Part shown: one piece after another, positions 35,341 through 48,200 of the stretch
How the letters are laid out: each line of letters opens with the position of its first letter
How positions within the stretch are numbered: position 1 is the first letter of the stretch
Source of the DNA: Paraphoma chrysanthemicola
Lineage: Eukaryota; Ascomycota; Dothideomycetes; Pleosporales; Phaeosphaeriaceae
Direction of reading: 5' to 3'
DNA: 64,000 nucleotides
Assembly (NCBI GenBank): GCA_020744225.1
Contig: JAGMWG010000009.1
Location: 1,178,001-1,242,000 of the forward strand
The notes under the pieces: model-generated
The model's database searches: none
The model's input: only the letters and a program-made list of their open reading frames with translations
What the model was told of the DNA's origin: nothing
Position numbers and translations under genes: made by a program

Positions 35341-35864
35341 TGCGGCTTGCTTTCGGAATGTTTGGCGGTGATGGTACAGATCTTGAGGATGCGTTAAGCT
35401 CAAGCTGATCTGTTGGTCGAGTTGCTGTTGCTGCAGAAATGCCGCGAGCCGATGTTGGAGACCAGGTCGTTTGCACGTGTGAGTGTTCTTTGGTATCGCA
35501 CGTTCGCCTCGAAATGTCAACACGACCCGTCTAGAGCTCTGAGAGACAGGTAATGGATTCCCAATGAGGCTGTAAGACTTGGGAAACGTGCGCGACATGT
35601 ATGGTTTGAACAATTGCGTGCAAGGATGTCCGGACGAGAATGAACGAGGCCGGGCCTGGTGATGTCATTGGCTCTTCTGGCGTGCCGCTATGCTAGATAT
35701 GGATTAGAGCTTGAACCCTGAATCGAGGGCGCTAGACGTCGCGTCGCGAACTGCACCGTGATGGACTCTGCGCAACCGCTTCCTTTTGCTTCGTATTGTC
35801 CACCATTATGCTGGCCGTACACTGAAGCTGTACACCAGTACTCATTCCTGGTCCATCAGGCGCA
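35341..35864. promoter_or_regulatory. Divergent promoter of FUN14-like gene and LAS21
   Basis: This 524-bp gap lies between head-to-head genes. No additional gene is supported, and I could not assign a core element. Confidence 0.45.
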
Positions 35865-38800
35865 ATGGCGGCCCGGTCGCTGCTCCTTGCGCTCGCAAAC
35901 CTCCTCATCCCAGTTGCCATCCTCGTCTTTGCGACTGGCTTTTTCCCTTACAAGCCTTTCATGCCCGGTTTGGCCGCATATGACGATCTTGAATGGAACG
36001 ATATACTGCCTTCAGGTTTACAAATACCGCCAGAGGCGCCATTCGACCGTCTGATCTTCATGGTCGTGGATGCGCTCCGCAGCGACTTCGTGTTTGGAGA
36101 GGACAGTGGCATGAGCTTTGTGCAGAGGTACGGCGACCTGGGCATCCCAGCGAACAGCATACTTGAATAAGGCTGACTATAGACTAGTCTGATTCGAGAT
36201 GGTACTGCCCTTCCTTTTACCGCCCATGCCACCTCTCCGACCATTACGATGCCACGCGTCAAGGCCATAACGACAGGCTCGATCCCCTCATTCGTAGACG
36301 TCATATTGAACTTTGCAGAGTCAGACACGTCGTCCACGCTATCCACACAAGATACTTGGCTTGCGCAGATCAAAGCGAAGGATTACGAGCAAGGCCCGGG
36401 CAGGCTGGTCATGTACGGGGACGACACGTGGCTGAAGCTGTTCCCTGATTTCTTTGTCAGATCGGATGGGACGAGTAGTTTCTTTGTTTCGGTCAGTGCG
36501 CTCCATGGTCGTGTACGTAGGCGCAATAGAATGTTGACCCCTGATTTTGTGCAGGACTTTACAGAAGTGGACAATAATGTGACCAGGCATATTCCCAGTG
36601 AGTTAAAGAAGAAAGACTGGAATGCGATGATCTTGCACTATCTGGGCCTGGATCACATCGGGCACAAGGCAGGCCCCAGGAGGTACCTCGTGAATCATTC
36701 TCAGATAAGCTGTTACTGATACCTCTGCAGTCCGAATATGCTGCCTAAGCAGAAGGAAATGGATAATATGGTCCAAGTCATCTACAGCGCCATCGAGAAC
36801 GACCGTCATCTTGAAAACACCCTATTTGTCCTTTGCGGAGACCACGGAATGAATGATGGTGGCAATCACGGTGGCTCTTCACCTGGCGAGACATCGCCCG
36901 CACTGGTTTTCATGAGCCCAAAACTCGCAACAATCACGACATCAATACACAGACAGAGTCCAGTGAAGCCGAAACACGAAGGCGAGTTCGAATACTATAG
37001 AATCGTTGAGCAGAGCGACGTTGCGCCGACGCTTGCTGGCTTGCTCGGGTTTCCCATACCTCAGAACAATCTTGGCGTGTTTTTAGAAGAATTCCTAGGA
37101 TTCTGGGCCAAAGGCGAGTCGAACACCACTGGTACAGGACTTGAACTGATAGCTGCAGGGCCGGATCGTGCGCAATTGCTCTTCCGGAATGCTCTACAGA
37201 TGAAGAAAATTGTGCAGGCCAAATATCCGACCGTACGATTTGATGACAGGCCACTGAGCGCAGCAGAATTAGGGTTCAATTGCACCTTACCCGTATGTAT
37301 CAAATTGCAAGCAAGCATAGAAGATACACTAAAATTGGAACAGGCGAGCTTAGCAGATGGACAATCTCTAGCTTGTGCTTGGCAAACCGTCTTGAGCGAC
37401 TTGAGTGTTCGCGAACCGCTCAGCGAGCGTTTGTACATTGTGAGTCAAGCGTTGCGGGACCACAACAGTGATTAGGCCTTCAGGAGCTCCTACTAATGTT
37501 GGTAGTTCATGCGTAAGAGTCAAGAAATCATGTCCGGGACAGCATCGAACTATGATGTACCGCGCTTGTTCATAGGCACCGCTCTCGCGCTTTTGATTTG
37601 TGGTCTGAGCTTCTGCACTCTACCCGCAGTGGGATCAATATCCTCAAGCGGTATATACTTTACACTCAAGTTGGTGTTATATGCTACAAACATGTTCGCC
37701 TCCTCGTACGTCGAAGAAGAACACAACTTCTGGTACTGGGCTACGGCAGGCTGGCATTTGGTATTATTCGTCAGCAGTATGCGGAAGCAATGGTCAAGAC
37801 GATGGATGTTTCACCCAGCCATTTTGGCATTGGCAATACATCGGATCATCAGGCGATGGAATCAGACAGGTCAAAAATACGCTGGAGCTGATGATATCGT
37901 GAGTAGCGGGATTTTCCACGGAAGTAGTATTGTCCTATGGTCTCTCATAGGTGCGACGTACATGGATGTCACCCTGCGATTGGCCCGCCACCTTGCCCGC
38001 TCAATCGCAGCTTTCGATAACAAACAAACCACTCGCAACGTGGAGATCGAGTCGACCGATCAACATCGCATGATGGGGACCATTGCAGTCCTGCCATTAG
38101 CAGGCACAGCTTTCGTCTTCAAGCTAGCGTTTACTGCGAAAGATGCTCCAGAGCTGACGCGTGGCATGAGCGATAGTTTTGTGGAGGCGTTGGAAACGTT
38201 AAGTCTCGTGGGACTGGCAAGAATGATATTTGGCGGCCTTGCCCTGAGCGCGAGTTGGATTGCCTTCGCTGAGTGGCAGCGGAGTAGGAAACGAAGCAAA
38301 TGGGGCCGAGAGGGCAACGGTGGTGAGTTTTCACTCTGCGCGATTCTATGGGGTGACAAGCTAACCTGTGCTTAGAGCTAGCTGTTGCTCTCCTCGATAT
38401 AACAACTCTTCTCGTCCTCACCCAAACGAAGGCGCACAACATTCCCCTTTATCTCCTCTTTAGGATGCAATTCTTCTTTCTCAGTGAGGCCATTCTCTGC
38501 TATTAACGGCAACCTCTAACGCGACCCAGCACTGATTGAACTCTCCCCGAGCGCTGCTACTCTCACTACTCTCTTGCTGACGCAGACATCCTTCTTTGCA
38601 CTTGGAAACAGCAACTCGATCTCTTCTATCGACCTCTCGAATTCGTACAACGGTATCTCGGGATATAACGTGGGCGCTGTCGGGCTCCTCGTTTTCTTGT
38701 CCAACTGGGCGGGGCCACTTTTCTGGAGTCTCGCCGGCATTGTGCTGCTTGGCAGACATGGTGCGACGCAGCGTTACATCAACACTGATGAGCTACATGT

Positions 38801-39098
38801 CGCGGATTGGGTAGCACAGGAACGTCAATACCTAAACGACATGGCGCGCAAAGAAGAAAAAAGTAGGGAGACTAGGAGAAGCCAACGGATATGGACCGAG
38901 CATGTTGCGCTACTTACGTTCTGGACTGGCATCATGCTAGTAAGTGTCATGGCTGCTTGTACCCTACTGAGACAGCATTTGTTCATCTGGACCGTATTCA
39001 GCCCCAAGTATTTGTTTGCTATGGCTTGGGCGCTAGCGTGGCACTTGGGCGTTACGGTAGGGCTGGGAGGGTTGATGTGGTGGGCTGGGACGTGGTGA
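35865..39098 (+). CDS. LAS21: GPI ethanolamine phosphate transferase 2
   Basis: Seven exons (35,865-36,127, 36,188-36,491, 36,555-36,682, 36,731-37,439, 37,506-38,322, 38,376-38,483, 38,530-39,098) encode 965 aa. LAS21/GPI7 transfers phosphoethanolamine to the second mannose of the GPI anchor in the ER. After an N-terminal signal-anchor comes the alkaline-phosphatase-superfamily lumenal domain: metal site VVDALRSDFV, nucleophile Thr in TSPTITMPR, HYLGLDHIGHKAGP, and GDHGMNDGGNHGG. A long polytopic C-terminal half follows (SGTASNYDVPRLF, then SNSYNGISGYNVGA, then SNWAGP). Within exon 4, 37,293-37,343 is a 51-nt frame-neutral stretch bounded by GTATGT and CAG; if it is an intron the protein is 948 aa. 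Confidence 0.92.
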
Positions 39099-39505
39099 TA
39101 GAGCACATGCTGCCTGAAGAGCTCCCGATTACTGCTATCTTAGCAAACGGAAGGCCATAATCGACGTGTTGATCAATATCAATTGCAATCGATCGGACTA
39201 ATCTTGCTTACGGGTGTACGTCATTCATTGGGTCGTCCTAGCGGTGGGCGTCCTACACTGCACATTGGGTAAAAAGACCTTGACTGTGCTGCCACTTTCC
39301 CGTCTTTTGATATCTGCTCCGTGTGCCTTCACACTCCTTGCCCACCATTCTCCTTGGTCATACTGGTTTTGCCGTTGGTGCCCTCTTTTCATCACACTCT
39401 TTGGTTTATCCAACACAGCCTACGCCTTTGTCCCTCCTTTTCTCTCCTTTAAACCTTCGAATACGGGTTTTGAGTGCCCCAAATTTGCCTCAAGCGCCTT
39501 TCAAA
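39099..39505. other. Convergent 3' region, LAS21 and RanBP2-type zinc-finger gene
   Basis: A 407-bp gap between two stops, with pyrimidine-rich and ordinary sequence. No gene is visible. Confidence 0.5.
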
Positions 39506-40121
39506 CTACCCCCAGGCCCTCGTCTTCGTATCGATGTTTTCCTTGGGTAAAGTCTCTTTGCATGCTGTACACCGATCTCGCTCCTTGGCATTGAGTGCGT
39601 TACATAGTGCACACTTCCAAGTCTCGACCTCGTCTTGGACTTCCGACAACAAATGTCTTTTTGACGGCTCAGGCTTATCCATCATCTTGTCATCTGCCCA
39701 TTGCGGGTCCTGAATATGGTTGCGACTTTTTGACGATGCTGAGGCCGTTGGCCGAATTTTGTTCTGTTCGAACGCGGTCGTGTCGGAGAGTGCTAGTTGG
39801 GCGATTTGATGGCTAATGGAAGATTGGCGGCGCTGCCTATTGGGACGGGCATGATAGGTTAGCAAGGTGGCCAGGGAAATCTCCTTTCATGGGACGGTAC
39901 CAGGCACTGTCTTTGCGCTTTTCCAATTCCTCGGCAGATGGTGGCTGTAATTGTACCAGGGGATCTTGCGCAGAGGAAGTAAGGTCTTCTGAAGGAGACG
40001 CGGCACTTTCCTGTCCTTCGTCTGAGGTGATATGAGCCTCATTTTGGGAGTATTCAGGTGGTGTTTCGGGCCAGTCCGCTGAGCTGCCTAGTTGTTCTGT
40101 GTTCCAGTTTGGTCCTGGCAT
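39506..40121 (-). CDS. Small RanBP2-type zinc-finger protein
   Basis: Two exons (40,121-39,901 and 39,836-39,506) give 183 aa. The intron (64 nt, GTACCG to AATAG, with a GCTAACC branch site close to its 3' end) removes the frame break between an acidic, Ser/Glu/Gln-rich N-terminal half and the zinc-finger half. Near the C-terminus is one perfect RanBP2-type finger: WxC, xxC, a conserved Asn, then CxxC. Such fingers bind single-stranded RNA or ubiquitin. The rest is low-complexity and probably disordered. I do not recognise a named orthologue. A nuclear or RNA-related role is an inference from the finger alone. Confidence 0.7.
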
Positions 40122-40740
40122 ATCGGTTTGGGTCTAAAAGTGAGAAGAATGATGAGATAAGAGATGCGGTGGGGGCTGCGAGGTGAAATCCAGGAAATGA
40201 CGCTAGATTGATAGTCTTAGTGATGCTTGACGCCCCTGCCATGGTCAAAGTACCGTGACTACTATGAAACGGCAGCAGTCTTTCCTAAATTCTTTAGTGC
40301 AGCATCTATGCGCCAGACGCATGATGCTCTCTTTACAAAACCGGTACTTAATTCCATGTACCAGCAAGCTATCAGAAATAATAGTTGCACGTGCTTCCAT
40401 TCATGGACGCATGCGCCCGTAGACGTGGGCAACGCAAAGATGCTCAAGTTTGAGTAGAGCCTTGGTAGCATTGCGCATTAATTATGCAAGATATTCAGCA
40501 TTCGTGCATTTGCACACTCTATGGCCTGGTCTTCCTTTGCACATGTCTCAGAAAACCCGATCTCAAGTCGCATCGAAGGACGATCATCTCCAAATCACGC
40601 TCACTGGCATACAACGAAAACGTAATCCGTATTTCAATCAACCCCCTTTGGTGAGAATACTCTGTTCATGATAGGTTGCTCTTTAGCAGCTGGTAGGGTC
40701 AAAAGCCACCAAATTCTGCCAATGTACTTCAAGTCAATCT
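40122..40740. other. Intergenic, zinc-finger gene promoter and RBR gene 3' region
   Basis: This 619-bp gap separates two minus-strand genes. No supported gene, repeat or RNA is visible. Confidence 0.5.
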
Positions 40741-42014
40741 CTAGCCGCCGCCATTGCCTCCGCCGAAGATGTTCTGCATCGCACCAACCACCATTGCACC
40801 AAACATGAAATGGTTCTGCGGCGGTGGTAGCTGCAACTGAGGCGGATGCGGAGGCTGCAAATGGTCATTGTACAGGCCATGATGCGCGTTGTGAATCAAG
40901 CGATTGACCTGGGCTTCATTCAAATGATCCAGGACCCTTCTGACGTTAGAATGGCATGCGTAGCATGGCAAAGATGTACATACCAGTTTGCTGGATCCAT
41001 TGCGACATCACGCCGACCATGCGGGCAATTGTCCAAATGCTGGACATTGCCGCGATAAGGTACCAGGCACTGCCAGCAAAAGTTGTGACGGCAAAGATGA
41101 CACGTCTGCCGCGAGTCAGTATTGGTTCGGATTTAAACCCATGCCTAATATACGCTTACCATATGGTCGCACCCGCCGTGCTTTTCGATGTTGACGCCGC
41201 ACTTCGGACATGGCTTTGCGCCTAACAACTTGATCTGTGCCAGTGATTCCTCGTTCTCCTTCTCCTTGGCCATAGAGCAACCGCTTCTACCATGCCATGG
41301 GCGGACACATGTCAGGCACATCTCATACTCGCAATAGCAGCATGAAATCTTCTGTTTGGTGCTACGCTGTGTGTTTGCCTGGCAGGCGTCGATGGAGAAG
41401 TAGAGACCACAGGTCGGCGAGAGACAGGCGATGAAATCGGGAGAGGCCGCAAGATAGTGCTTGACGAGCGCCTTGTCGTACTCACCGAAGAGGGCCTTGT
41501 TGGTACATACTTTCTTGAGAAATACGGTATCAATACTGTGCTCACAGTCGGGGAATGGGCAAGCTAGTTCTGCCTCGTTAAGCTTGCGGCTCATCATCTT
41601 GTACTTGAGGAGTTTCTGGATGCACAGAGTGCAAATGTTCTGGAAGTGGGCGCAGCTTCCGATGTCCTTGGTGGTCCTGAACGAGTGAGAGACACTCTTA
41701 GAGGTGGCGCATATGGAGCACTCGCGCTTAGTCGATTGTACCTTCTTCTTTGCCTTTGTGATTATGGCCGAGTTGTCGCTTGCTTTAGTTCGTGCTGCAG
41801 CGGCCTTCGTGACTGCACCATCTTTGACGCGTGCGATAGGCGTCGGCCGTACCATACGAGTAGGTGGTAACGGCACTGTCTGCTCAGCAATTGTTCCAAG
41901 CACGGGAGAATCCTCGAGGACGATGGGATTGCCGCGGCTGCCACCGCGATCGGTTGGGCGGGCATATTGAACCCGGCGCGCAGGCTCGCGCTGTAGTCGT
42001 GTTGCGGGCGCCAT
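40741..42014 (-). CDS. RBR-type E3 ubiquitin ligase
   Basis: Three exons (42,014-41,160, 41,105-40,984, 40,936-40,741) give 390 aa. After a basic, low-complexity N-terminus (about 1-105) come RING1 (CSICATSK, then CxHFxxxC, CPFPDC), the IBR (CLSPTCGLYF, CCYCEYEMCLTCVRPWH) and RING2 (CPKCGVNIEKHGGCDHM, TCHLCRHNFCW). RING2 keeps the Cys of GGCDHM that forms the thioester in ARIH-type ligases, so it should be catalytically competent. The short C-terminus ends in a Gly-rich tail. The second intron (47 nt) uses the acceptor after CAGAAG; the nearer CAG would create a stop. Its ubiquitination targets are unknown. Confidence 0.87.
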
Positions 42015-42819
42015 ACTGATGATTGTTCAGGACTCAAAAAGGTTGAGGGCTCGTGAGTAGTTGCGGTGAGCGGAAGGAATAGTGGCGTATACGGAAAATA
42101 TAGATAGTGATAGTGAGACTGCGTTAAGGGTCACAGTCTGTGCAGCGAGTATGATCTCGATTTGATACCAGCGCAATTTTGGTGCACCCCAAACGTAGAC
42201 AAGGTCTTGAGATGCACCAAGAGCCTGCATTAAAAAGACTTCTCGTGCATGTGACTCACCGCAAGGACCGCTGATCGATAAGACCTTGCAGGTGTTTACC
42301 AAGGTTTGGTGTACAGTTGAGATGAAAGACAGCAGAGCCTTGCAGCTTGCAAGAACAAGAGAGATTATTTACCCATCGGTTGGAGGATTTGTACCAAAAA
42401 TGATGACCAGGGAAGTATTATGTCATGCAAAACAGCACTATCGGATCATGTCGTTGGGGAGTGATGGGAGAATCTGGAACGAGAGCTTGATGTGCTGACC
42501 AGCCGGAAACCTGCACAAAAGCACAAACTAACAGGAAATAGAACTAAAATCGATATTTACATGCTGTCGCATAGCGGCTTCGCAACATCCTGCGTCTGTT
42601 CAATCATGTGACATCTCTTCAGCGACTCGCGTGGTCGTGGAGACTCTACAAAGCCAGACATCTCCACTGACAAATTTGAAGGGTAGGGAAAGGTACTGGA
42701 CAGATGAATGTTTCTGTATTACAGCGACATCGAAGCTAACAATCTAGAACAGTTGCAACTACATGGGCACATGGTATAACGGCACCAGTCCCGCGTCTGT
42801 TACAATTCAACTTCATTCA
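42015..42819. other. RBR gene promoter and FNT gene 3' region
   Basis: About 0.8 kb of ordinary sequence. The small open frames here show no recognisable domain, and no RNA gene is evident. Confidence 0.5.
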
Positions 42820-43704
42820 CTAAACTTTGCTCGATGGCGCATCGTCTTGATGTGCTCTTACTTGTGGCTCATGTCTTCCATACACGATCCACATAGCAAA
42901 GGCGCCGAAGAACGCACCTCCAATGATGTTTCCTATTGTCACAGGAATACAAGACGCCCATATAAATCTGCCAACCCCGAAATTGGATCCATAGAACATA
43001 CCAATCGGTACAAGGAAGTAATTCGCGATTGAATGTTGATAGCCCATTGCAGCGAAACAAGTGATAACGATCCAAACGCCGTAGATCTTGGAGGTGTTGT
43101 CACGGCCTTGAGTGGCGAGAAAGAAAGCCAGCCCTACCAGCCAATTGCACATGATGCCGCGAGTGACATTGTAGCCCCAATTTACATTGACACGACCCTC
43201 GGCCTGCGTTATGGCATAAGACGTCTGTGGCTCGGTCGTGAGGACTTCTGCCCAGTAGAATAGAATGCCAGCATAGAACAGACATCCAGCAGCGTTGAAG
43301 AAGTAGCTGACGATCCAGTTTCGCGCCATATCGTAGATTGTAGTCTTTCGCCGCATGGTAGAGTATGCCATGACGAACATGTTACTAGTGCAAAGCTCCA
43401 TGTTGGTGAGCATAATGATGACAAATCCCGTGGGGAAGGTCATGGCAGACACAAGCGTTGCCATACTAGGGTTGCTCGCACGAAGACCAGGCGCGCCACC
43501 TGCGATCATGATATCGAAGCCTGCACCAAGGGAAATAAAAATGCCAGCCAGAAACGATTTGATGATGAGGTCGGTCCAGGAAAGCCGCGCTTTCGCGATG
43601 CCAGTGGTTTCGGCGAGGCGTAAGACTTCTACTGGTGTGTGAGAGTCGACCGGAGAGGTAAGAGTAGGGGGTGCGAGAGTCTTTTGTTCACGTTCTTCGG
43701 ACAT
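42820..43704 (-). CDS. Formate/nitrite transporter (FNT) family channel
   Basis: A single exon encodes 294 aa, the normal length. FNT proteins are pentameric, aquaporin-like channels for small monovalent anions such as formate, nitrite or hydrosulfide. Six hydrophobic helices are visible, starting in KSFLAGIFISLGAGFDI. Family features include the conserved FPTGFVIIMLTNMELCTSN re-entrant region, the central NWLVGLAFFLA and the MGYQHSIANYFLVPIGM segment carrying the pore His. The terminal helix GNIIGGAFFGAF is followed by a hydrophilic tail. Fungal NitA-type nitrite carriers belong here, but substrate cannot be told from sequence, and no nitrate genes lie nearby. A TATA box and a GATAAG site lie upstream. 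Confidence 0.92.
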   Translation of the reverse strand: MSEEREQKTLAPPTLTSPVDSHTPVEVLRLAETTGIAKARLSWTDLIIKSFLAGIFISLGAGFDIMIAGGAPGLRASNPSMATLVSAMTFPTGFVIIMLTNMELCTSNMFVMAYSTMRRKTTIYDMARNWIVSYFFNAAGCLFYAGILFYWAEVLTTEPQTSYAITQAEGRVNVNWGYNVTRGIMCNWLVGLAFFLATQGRDNTSKIYGVWIVITCFAAMGYQHSIANYFLVPIGMFYGSNFGVGRFIWASCIPVTIGNIIGGAFFGAFAMWIVYGRHEPQVRAHQDDAPSSKV

Positions 43705-45209
43705 GGTGAAGAGTATCCAATGATAAGCTTTGATCGCAAATTGACCGGAGCTGGAAGATGTGTGGGAGACAGGGCACGAGGAAGTCCAGCAATTTGGTGT
43801 GCGTTGCGAAATTTATAGAAGTGCTCAATTCGTTTCATCATATATCGCTCCCTTCACGTTGGCGCATGCTGACTGAAAGTAGATGACGTTCAGGTAGGGA
43901 TATATGCGGGTCTGTAGACGACGGCCATCACAATGACGATGAAATCGGTCTCTGTCGATTTGGCGACTTATCAAGCAGATCTAAGCGTCCAGGAGAGCAC
44001 ACCCTGCAGCGAGCGTCATTCATATCATGTTCCCGTCTCTGTGTGTTGTGCCAGCAGGGGTTTACAAAGACGGTGACGGATGTCGTGACTGGTCTTTCAA
44101 AGGTTCGGCTGCTCAGGCGCCGAAGTTCCGCGGTGACTTTTTCCCACTCACAACGTTAATCTTTCTACTTACAACCTCCTGGCAATTCTTCTTAATTTGG
44201 ATTGTTATCCCGCCTCTAGCCTAAGGTATGATAGTGCGCATCAAATTCGGTTTTCGAGGCGATCTACCGGGCCATCCGACTCATATAAGCGCTGACATGT
44301 CTCAAGCGTTAGTCTCAGAAGCAAAACACTAAGCGCACTCACTTTCCCATGAATACGCGCGAATTCCTCATGCGCCCAGCCTAATATGTGGCGTGGAATC
44401 GCACGCTACGTTCTTCTTGCCCAATACATTTGCGTCTGAGTTGGCGTCTGCCTGAAGATATTGTTGCGCGACGGGTGGTCGATGATCGCGATCACTTCGT
44501 AAAGTTTCCGGAAAAGGCATAATCAATTGATGTAATGTCTTTGATACTTCGTGAGCGCTTCCCAAGCTCTGAAACTTGGAAATTAAAATATGTTGTTGAC
44601 TGGTCGAGTGGGAATCAGTACGTGCAGTCGCACAACCATGCGTTGCTGGACTGATGGCGCTTATACCGTGCAGCACGTCATGATGCACTTCTTGGTTCTC
44701 ACTGCAGACCAATCCTGAGCAAGCACCACAGAGCACTCAACAGCGAAATCTAGGCCATATGGCACGTATCTGCACCGGGTGCCTACGCCGTTCCTTTTGG
44801 CAAAGTAGATGGCTTTGACTTTAACCCAAATTTAGACATTTATATCGGTGGCCGAGCACATCGCTCTAAACACACATGAACACATGAACAAGCTCCAGCA
44901 CCATGGAAAAGTCACTCATCATCTCATCATCAAATTGTCTTACAGTATGGCTAATCTAGGGAACGAGCTTCAATGACTTACGCCGCAAGCACCACGCTAA
45001 GGAACAACCGCCAGACGAAGAACGAACGCCAGCGAGAGCTGCCGCCGTGGCTTCTCATGAAGACTAAGAAATAAAATCGGAGCCGAAACACCTTGCCAAC
45101 TGTCCTGTGTATCGTATTCCAAATCTCCTTGGCTGCATGCCATTTCAAGTTGAATGTCGTCCTTCAACCTATATAACCCCAACTTCGCGCCGAGTCGTCC
45201 TGGAGTATC
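43705..45209. other. FNT promoter region and 3' region of the MATH/RING gene
   Basis: This is a 1.5-kb gap. The FNT-proximal part has GATAAG at 43,721-43,726 and TTATC at 43,969-43,973, sites that AreA-type nitrogen regulators could use; this is only suggestive. No gene or RNA is supported in the remainder. Confidence 0.5.
43811..43817 (-). promoter_or_regulatory. TATA box candidate of the FNT gene
   Basis: TATAAAT on the minus strand lies 107-113 bp upstream of the FNT start codon, a normal fungal spacing. No initiation site can be assigned. Confidence 0.5.
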
Positions 45210-48200
45210 TCATGCTACATAGTACAGCTTCATGGCACTAAGCACTCTCTTCCTGCACACGGGACAGTTCTGAACTTCTCTGGCACATGCCAAACACGCC
45301 ACAACGTGTCCGCAGTCATAGAATGCCGCTTCAGCAGGTTCGTCCCAGCAGATTCTACAGATGCGCTCAGCCTCTTGTGCATTTTTCCAGTGCGTCACGC
45401 CTTCGCCAAACTTTTTGTCGTTTTTCCAGCCCCCGACATATGTGTTGCCAGTGGCTCCTTCGACAAAGGTCCCTGACCCGTGCTGCTGGTCGTCAACCCA
45501 ATCGCCGTCATAGGTATCGCCGTTCTGAAAGGTGTATAAGCCATGTCCATGACATCGGCCCAAGCGGAAGGAGCCAGAGTATGTAGCACCGGAGTGATAG
45601 ATCCGCAAGCCGTGACCGTGTCGATGGCCGTTCTTGATCTCACCCTTGTAGTATTGCGCCGAGAAGTACTTATACTCGAAATGACCGTTCAGCTTGCTTG
45701 GAAAGTTGCGTGCGAATGCACGATACGCGAGATATGACTGAGGTTCCGCGAACGCCGCGCGGTCGGCAAGGGCAGAGCGCTGCTCAGTCGTAATAGGCAG
45801 AGAAGCGATGATTATCACAGTGTTTGGAAGATCAAGCTGCGCAAAGGTCCGTCGATGTTTGATGGTGCGTGTGCTTGTGAGCTCTTCTTCTTCCCAAATT
45901 TCGACTTTCTTCTTGTCTTCAATCGGAAGACCGAGCAACTTGACAACCGTTTCGTCCACCCTGGCAGATTTCTGAGATATGTATGAGCCACGAGACTCAA
46001 GTCGCTGCTGTTCAGCGTTCCATAGCTTCAAGAAGAAGTAGATCTCTTCCACTGGAGGCTCTGGGGTGCGGATACGTTCTGGTGGTGGAGGTGGATGTGC
46101 CATTTCATTTGAATTGCCGACAGGCGGTGGAGGTGGCAGCGACATCTCCTCTTGCGTGCCTCCCATTTCAGTATCTCCCACACTGGTTGGCTCTGGCGGC
46201 ACGGGAACATCAACCACGGGCAAATGCAACCCACTAGCCGACTCTACTTCCACCATGGCGGCGTCTTGGCTGTGTATCTGCTCATTGGTTGCATCATTGT
46301 CCTCCGCTCCAATAGGAGGCTCCGCTGGCGGAACAGGAGACTCTTCTGGTTCGCTCATTCGGGTATCTTCTGAATGCGGTATGACCTCTGGTCGTGGAAG
46401 AACAGCCAACGGATCTAGCACAGCGTTGCTCGTATCTGTTTGCATTACATCTGTTGCGGATGATGTCTGAGCATCTTTCGTGGAGCTAGACTGCGTCTCT
46501 GTCGGCTCTAAAAGTTTGGGCAAGTCAGAGAATTCGATGATATGCACCCAGACATATCTACATGCGAAGGACGAATCTGCAAGTGTCCAATCTTTGTCCT
46601 CAGTGTAGCGGTCATGTGAACCCCTGGAATACAGGGTTTTGCCTGTACTAAGAAGCTGTGGACGTCCCAATGAACCTCGAACGGGATCCATGAACCAGAA
46701 CGTAATCTGGCGGTGGTCTTGTATGTTGGGGAGAACGGATGCCAGCTTCTCGCGTATGTCTGAGCAACTGAAATTACTGCCAAGCTGCACCATGTGAATG
46801 TGTCCCGAACTGCCGACTTGCCATTTCGGGTCATACGCGTCGTAAATACCAGGGCCTTCGTAGCCCCTGAAGATCTCGGAGTTGACTACTTGAAAGTCAA
46901 GTGTGACAACAGGCTCTTCAGTCTCTGCGGTGGTTGTCTTGCCCTCTGCACTGCTCGGGAGAGTTGATGCTTCCACGTGCAATGGTGGCATTGGGGGAAG
47001 CATTGAGGAAGCCCGTTCCTTCTCTACTTCGTCGCTTAGCCATTCTGGTACACTCCATTTCTCAGTGTCTGCGTCCGAGATGAATGCGGCTTCTGCGACA
47101 TCACCACGAATGTACATCGCAATGTAGGCAACTGCATCGTTTCCAAAGACGTATTCTTTGCCAGGCTTGCCTTCATGGTCATCGATGGCTTGTCGCTGGG
47201 TGAGGCATGTGACTTGATTTTCGTCCTTGCTATCTGAATAGCTGTACCACCGAGATCCAGGTCCTTCTGGCCGGATTATTGGCTGGTAGACGTATGATTG
47301 GAGGGTCTGTTTGTGGACTACAAACCCGTAGAGAGTGTACGACGTGTCGCCAACTGTGACGACGTCCTCTAATGAGACCTTGTTCAGTACCTTTACGTAT
47401 GATCGTGTCTTTATGTCGAAGTATTGGCGATCAAGCTCAATGGCTAGCAGCTGTGGCAATGGCTGTCTGACTGCTATGAAGTCAGTGGCACTATTTATCG
47501 CCTCCTGCATGGTCTCAACACCAAGCACAGGTACCCGGTACGAAGGGTTACCGGTGGTTGCGTTGTGCATGGTACCAAAGAGAGACGTCATTGCTTGAGC
47601 ATGTGAGGTGCCTTGTAATTCCTCCTCAAGTTTGACTCGCAAGACCTCCCAGACTTCGACAACGTCAAGCTTGTCGAGGCGATCGTGTATGCCATACCAC
47701 TCCAGCGCATCGAGGACCTCATCCAATGCGACAGAACCTGCACCTGGATCGACGTGTGTACGAAGCATGAAGAGAACTTTTTGCAGTGCGGTCAAAAGGG
47801 GCTTCGGTCTAATGAATGGAGCTTCTTCTGGGTCAGGCACCATGACACTGTATAGAACGTCCCGGAATGGCTTGAACAGTAGCCATGATGCAATCGCGGA
47901 GATCATGTTCCCACCAGGCGCGCTGGCATCTTCGCCGAGCACCAGAGATTGCAGGCCAGTCATCGCGAAGCTATCCCACGGATTCTCGCGGCTATGATGC
48001 TCCCACAGACAATCCGTTTGGTCTTCAACGACGCGAATATAACCCGTAAATGCAAGCTTGTCGTTCCGTAGCAAGGCAGATCGCTGACCTCGCATGCGGT
48101 GGGCAATGTCGTAGTATGGTCCGTGAAAGCGCGTCCAGCCCCAATCAGGCGATCCTCCACAGAACCGGTGCAGGGCTGTCCTCGAGTAATGTACGCGCGG

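Noticed and set aside
44368..44736. Minus-strand open frame of 122 codons in the FNT-MATH gap
   Set aside because: No recognisable domain and no sign of conservation or splicing; treated as chance.
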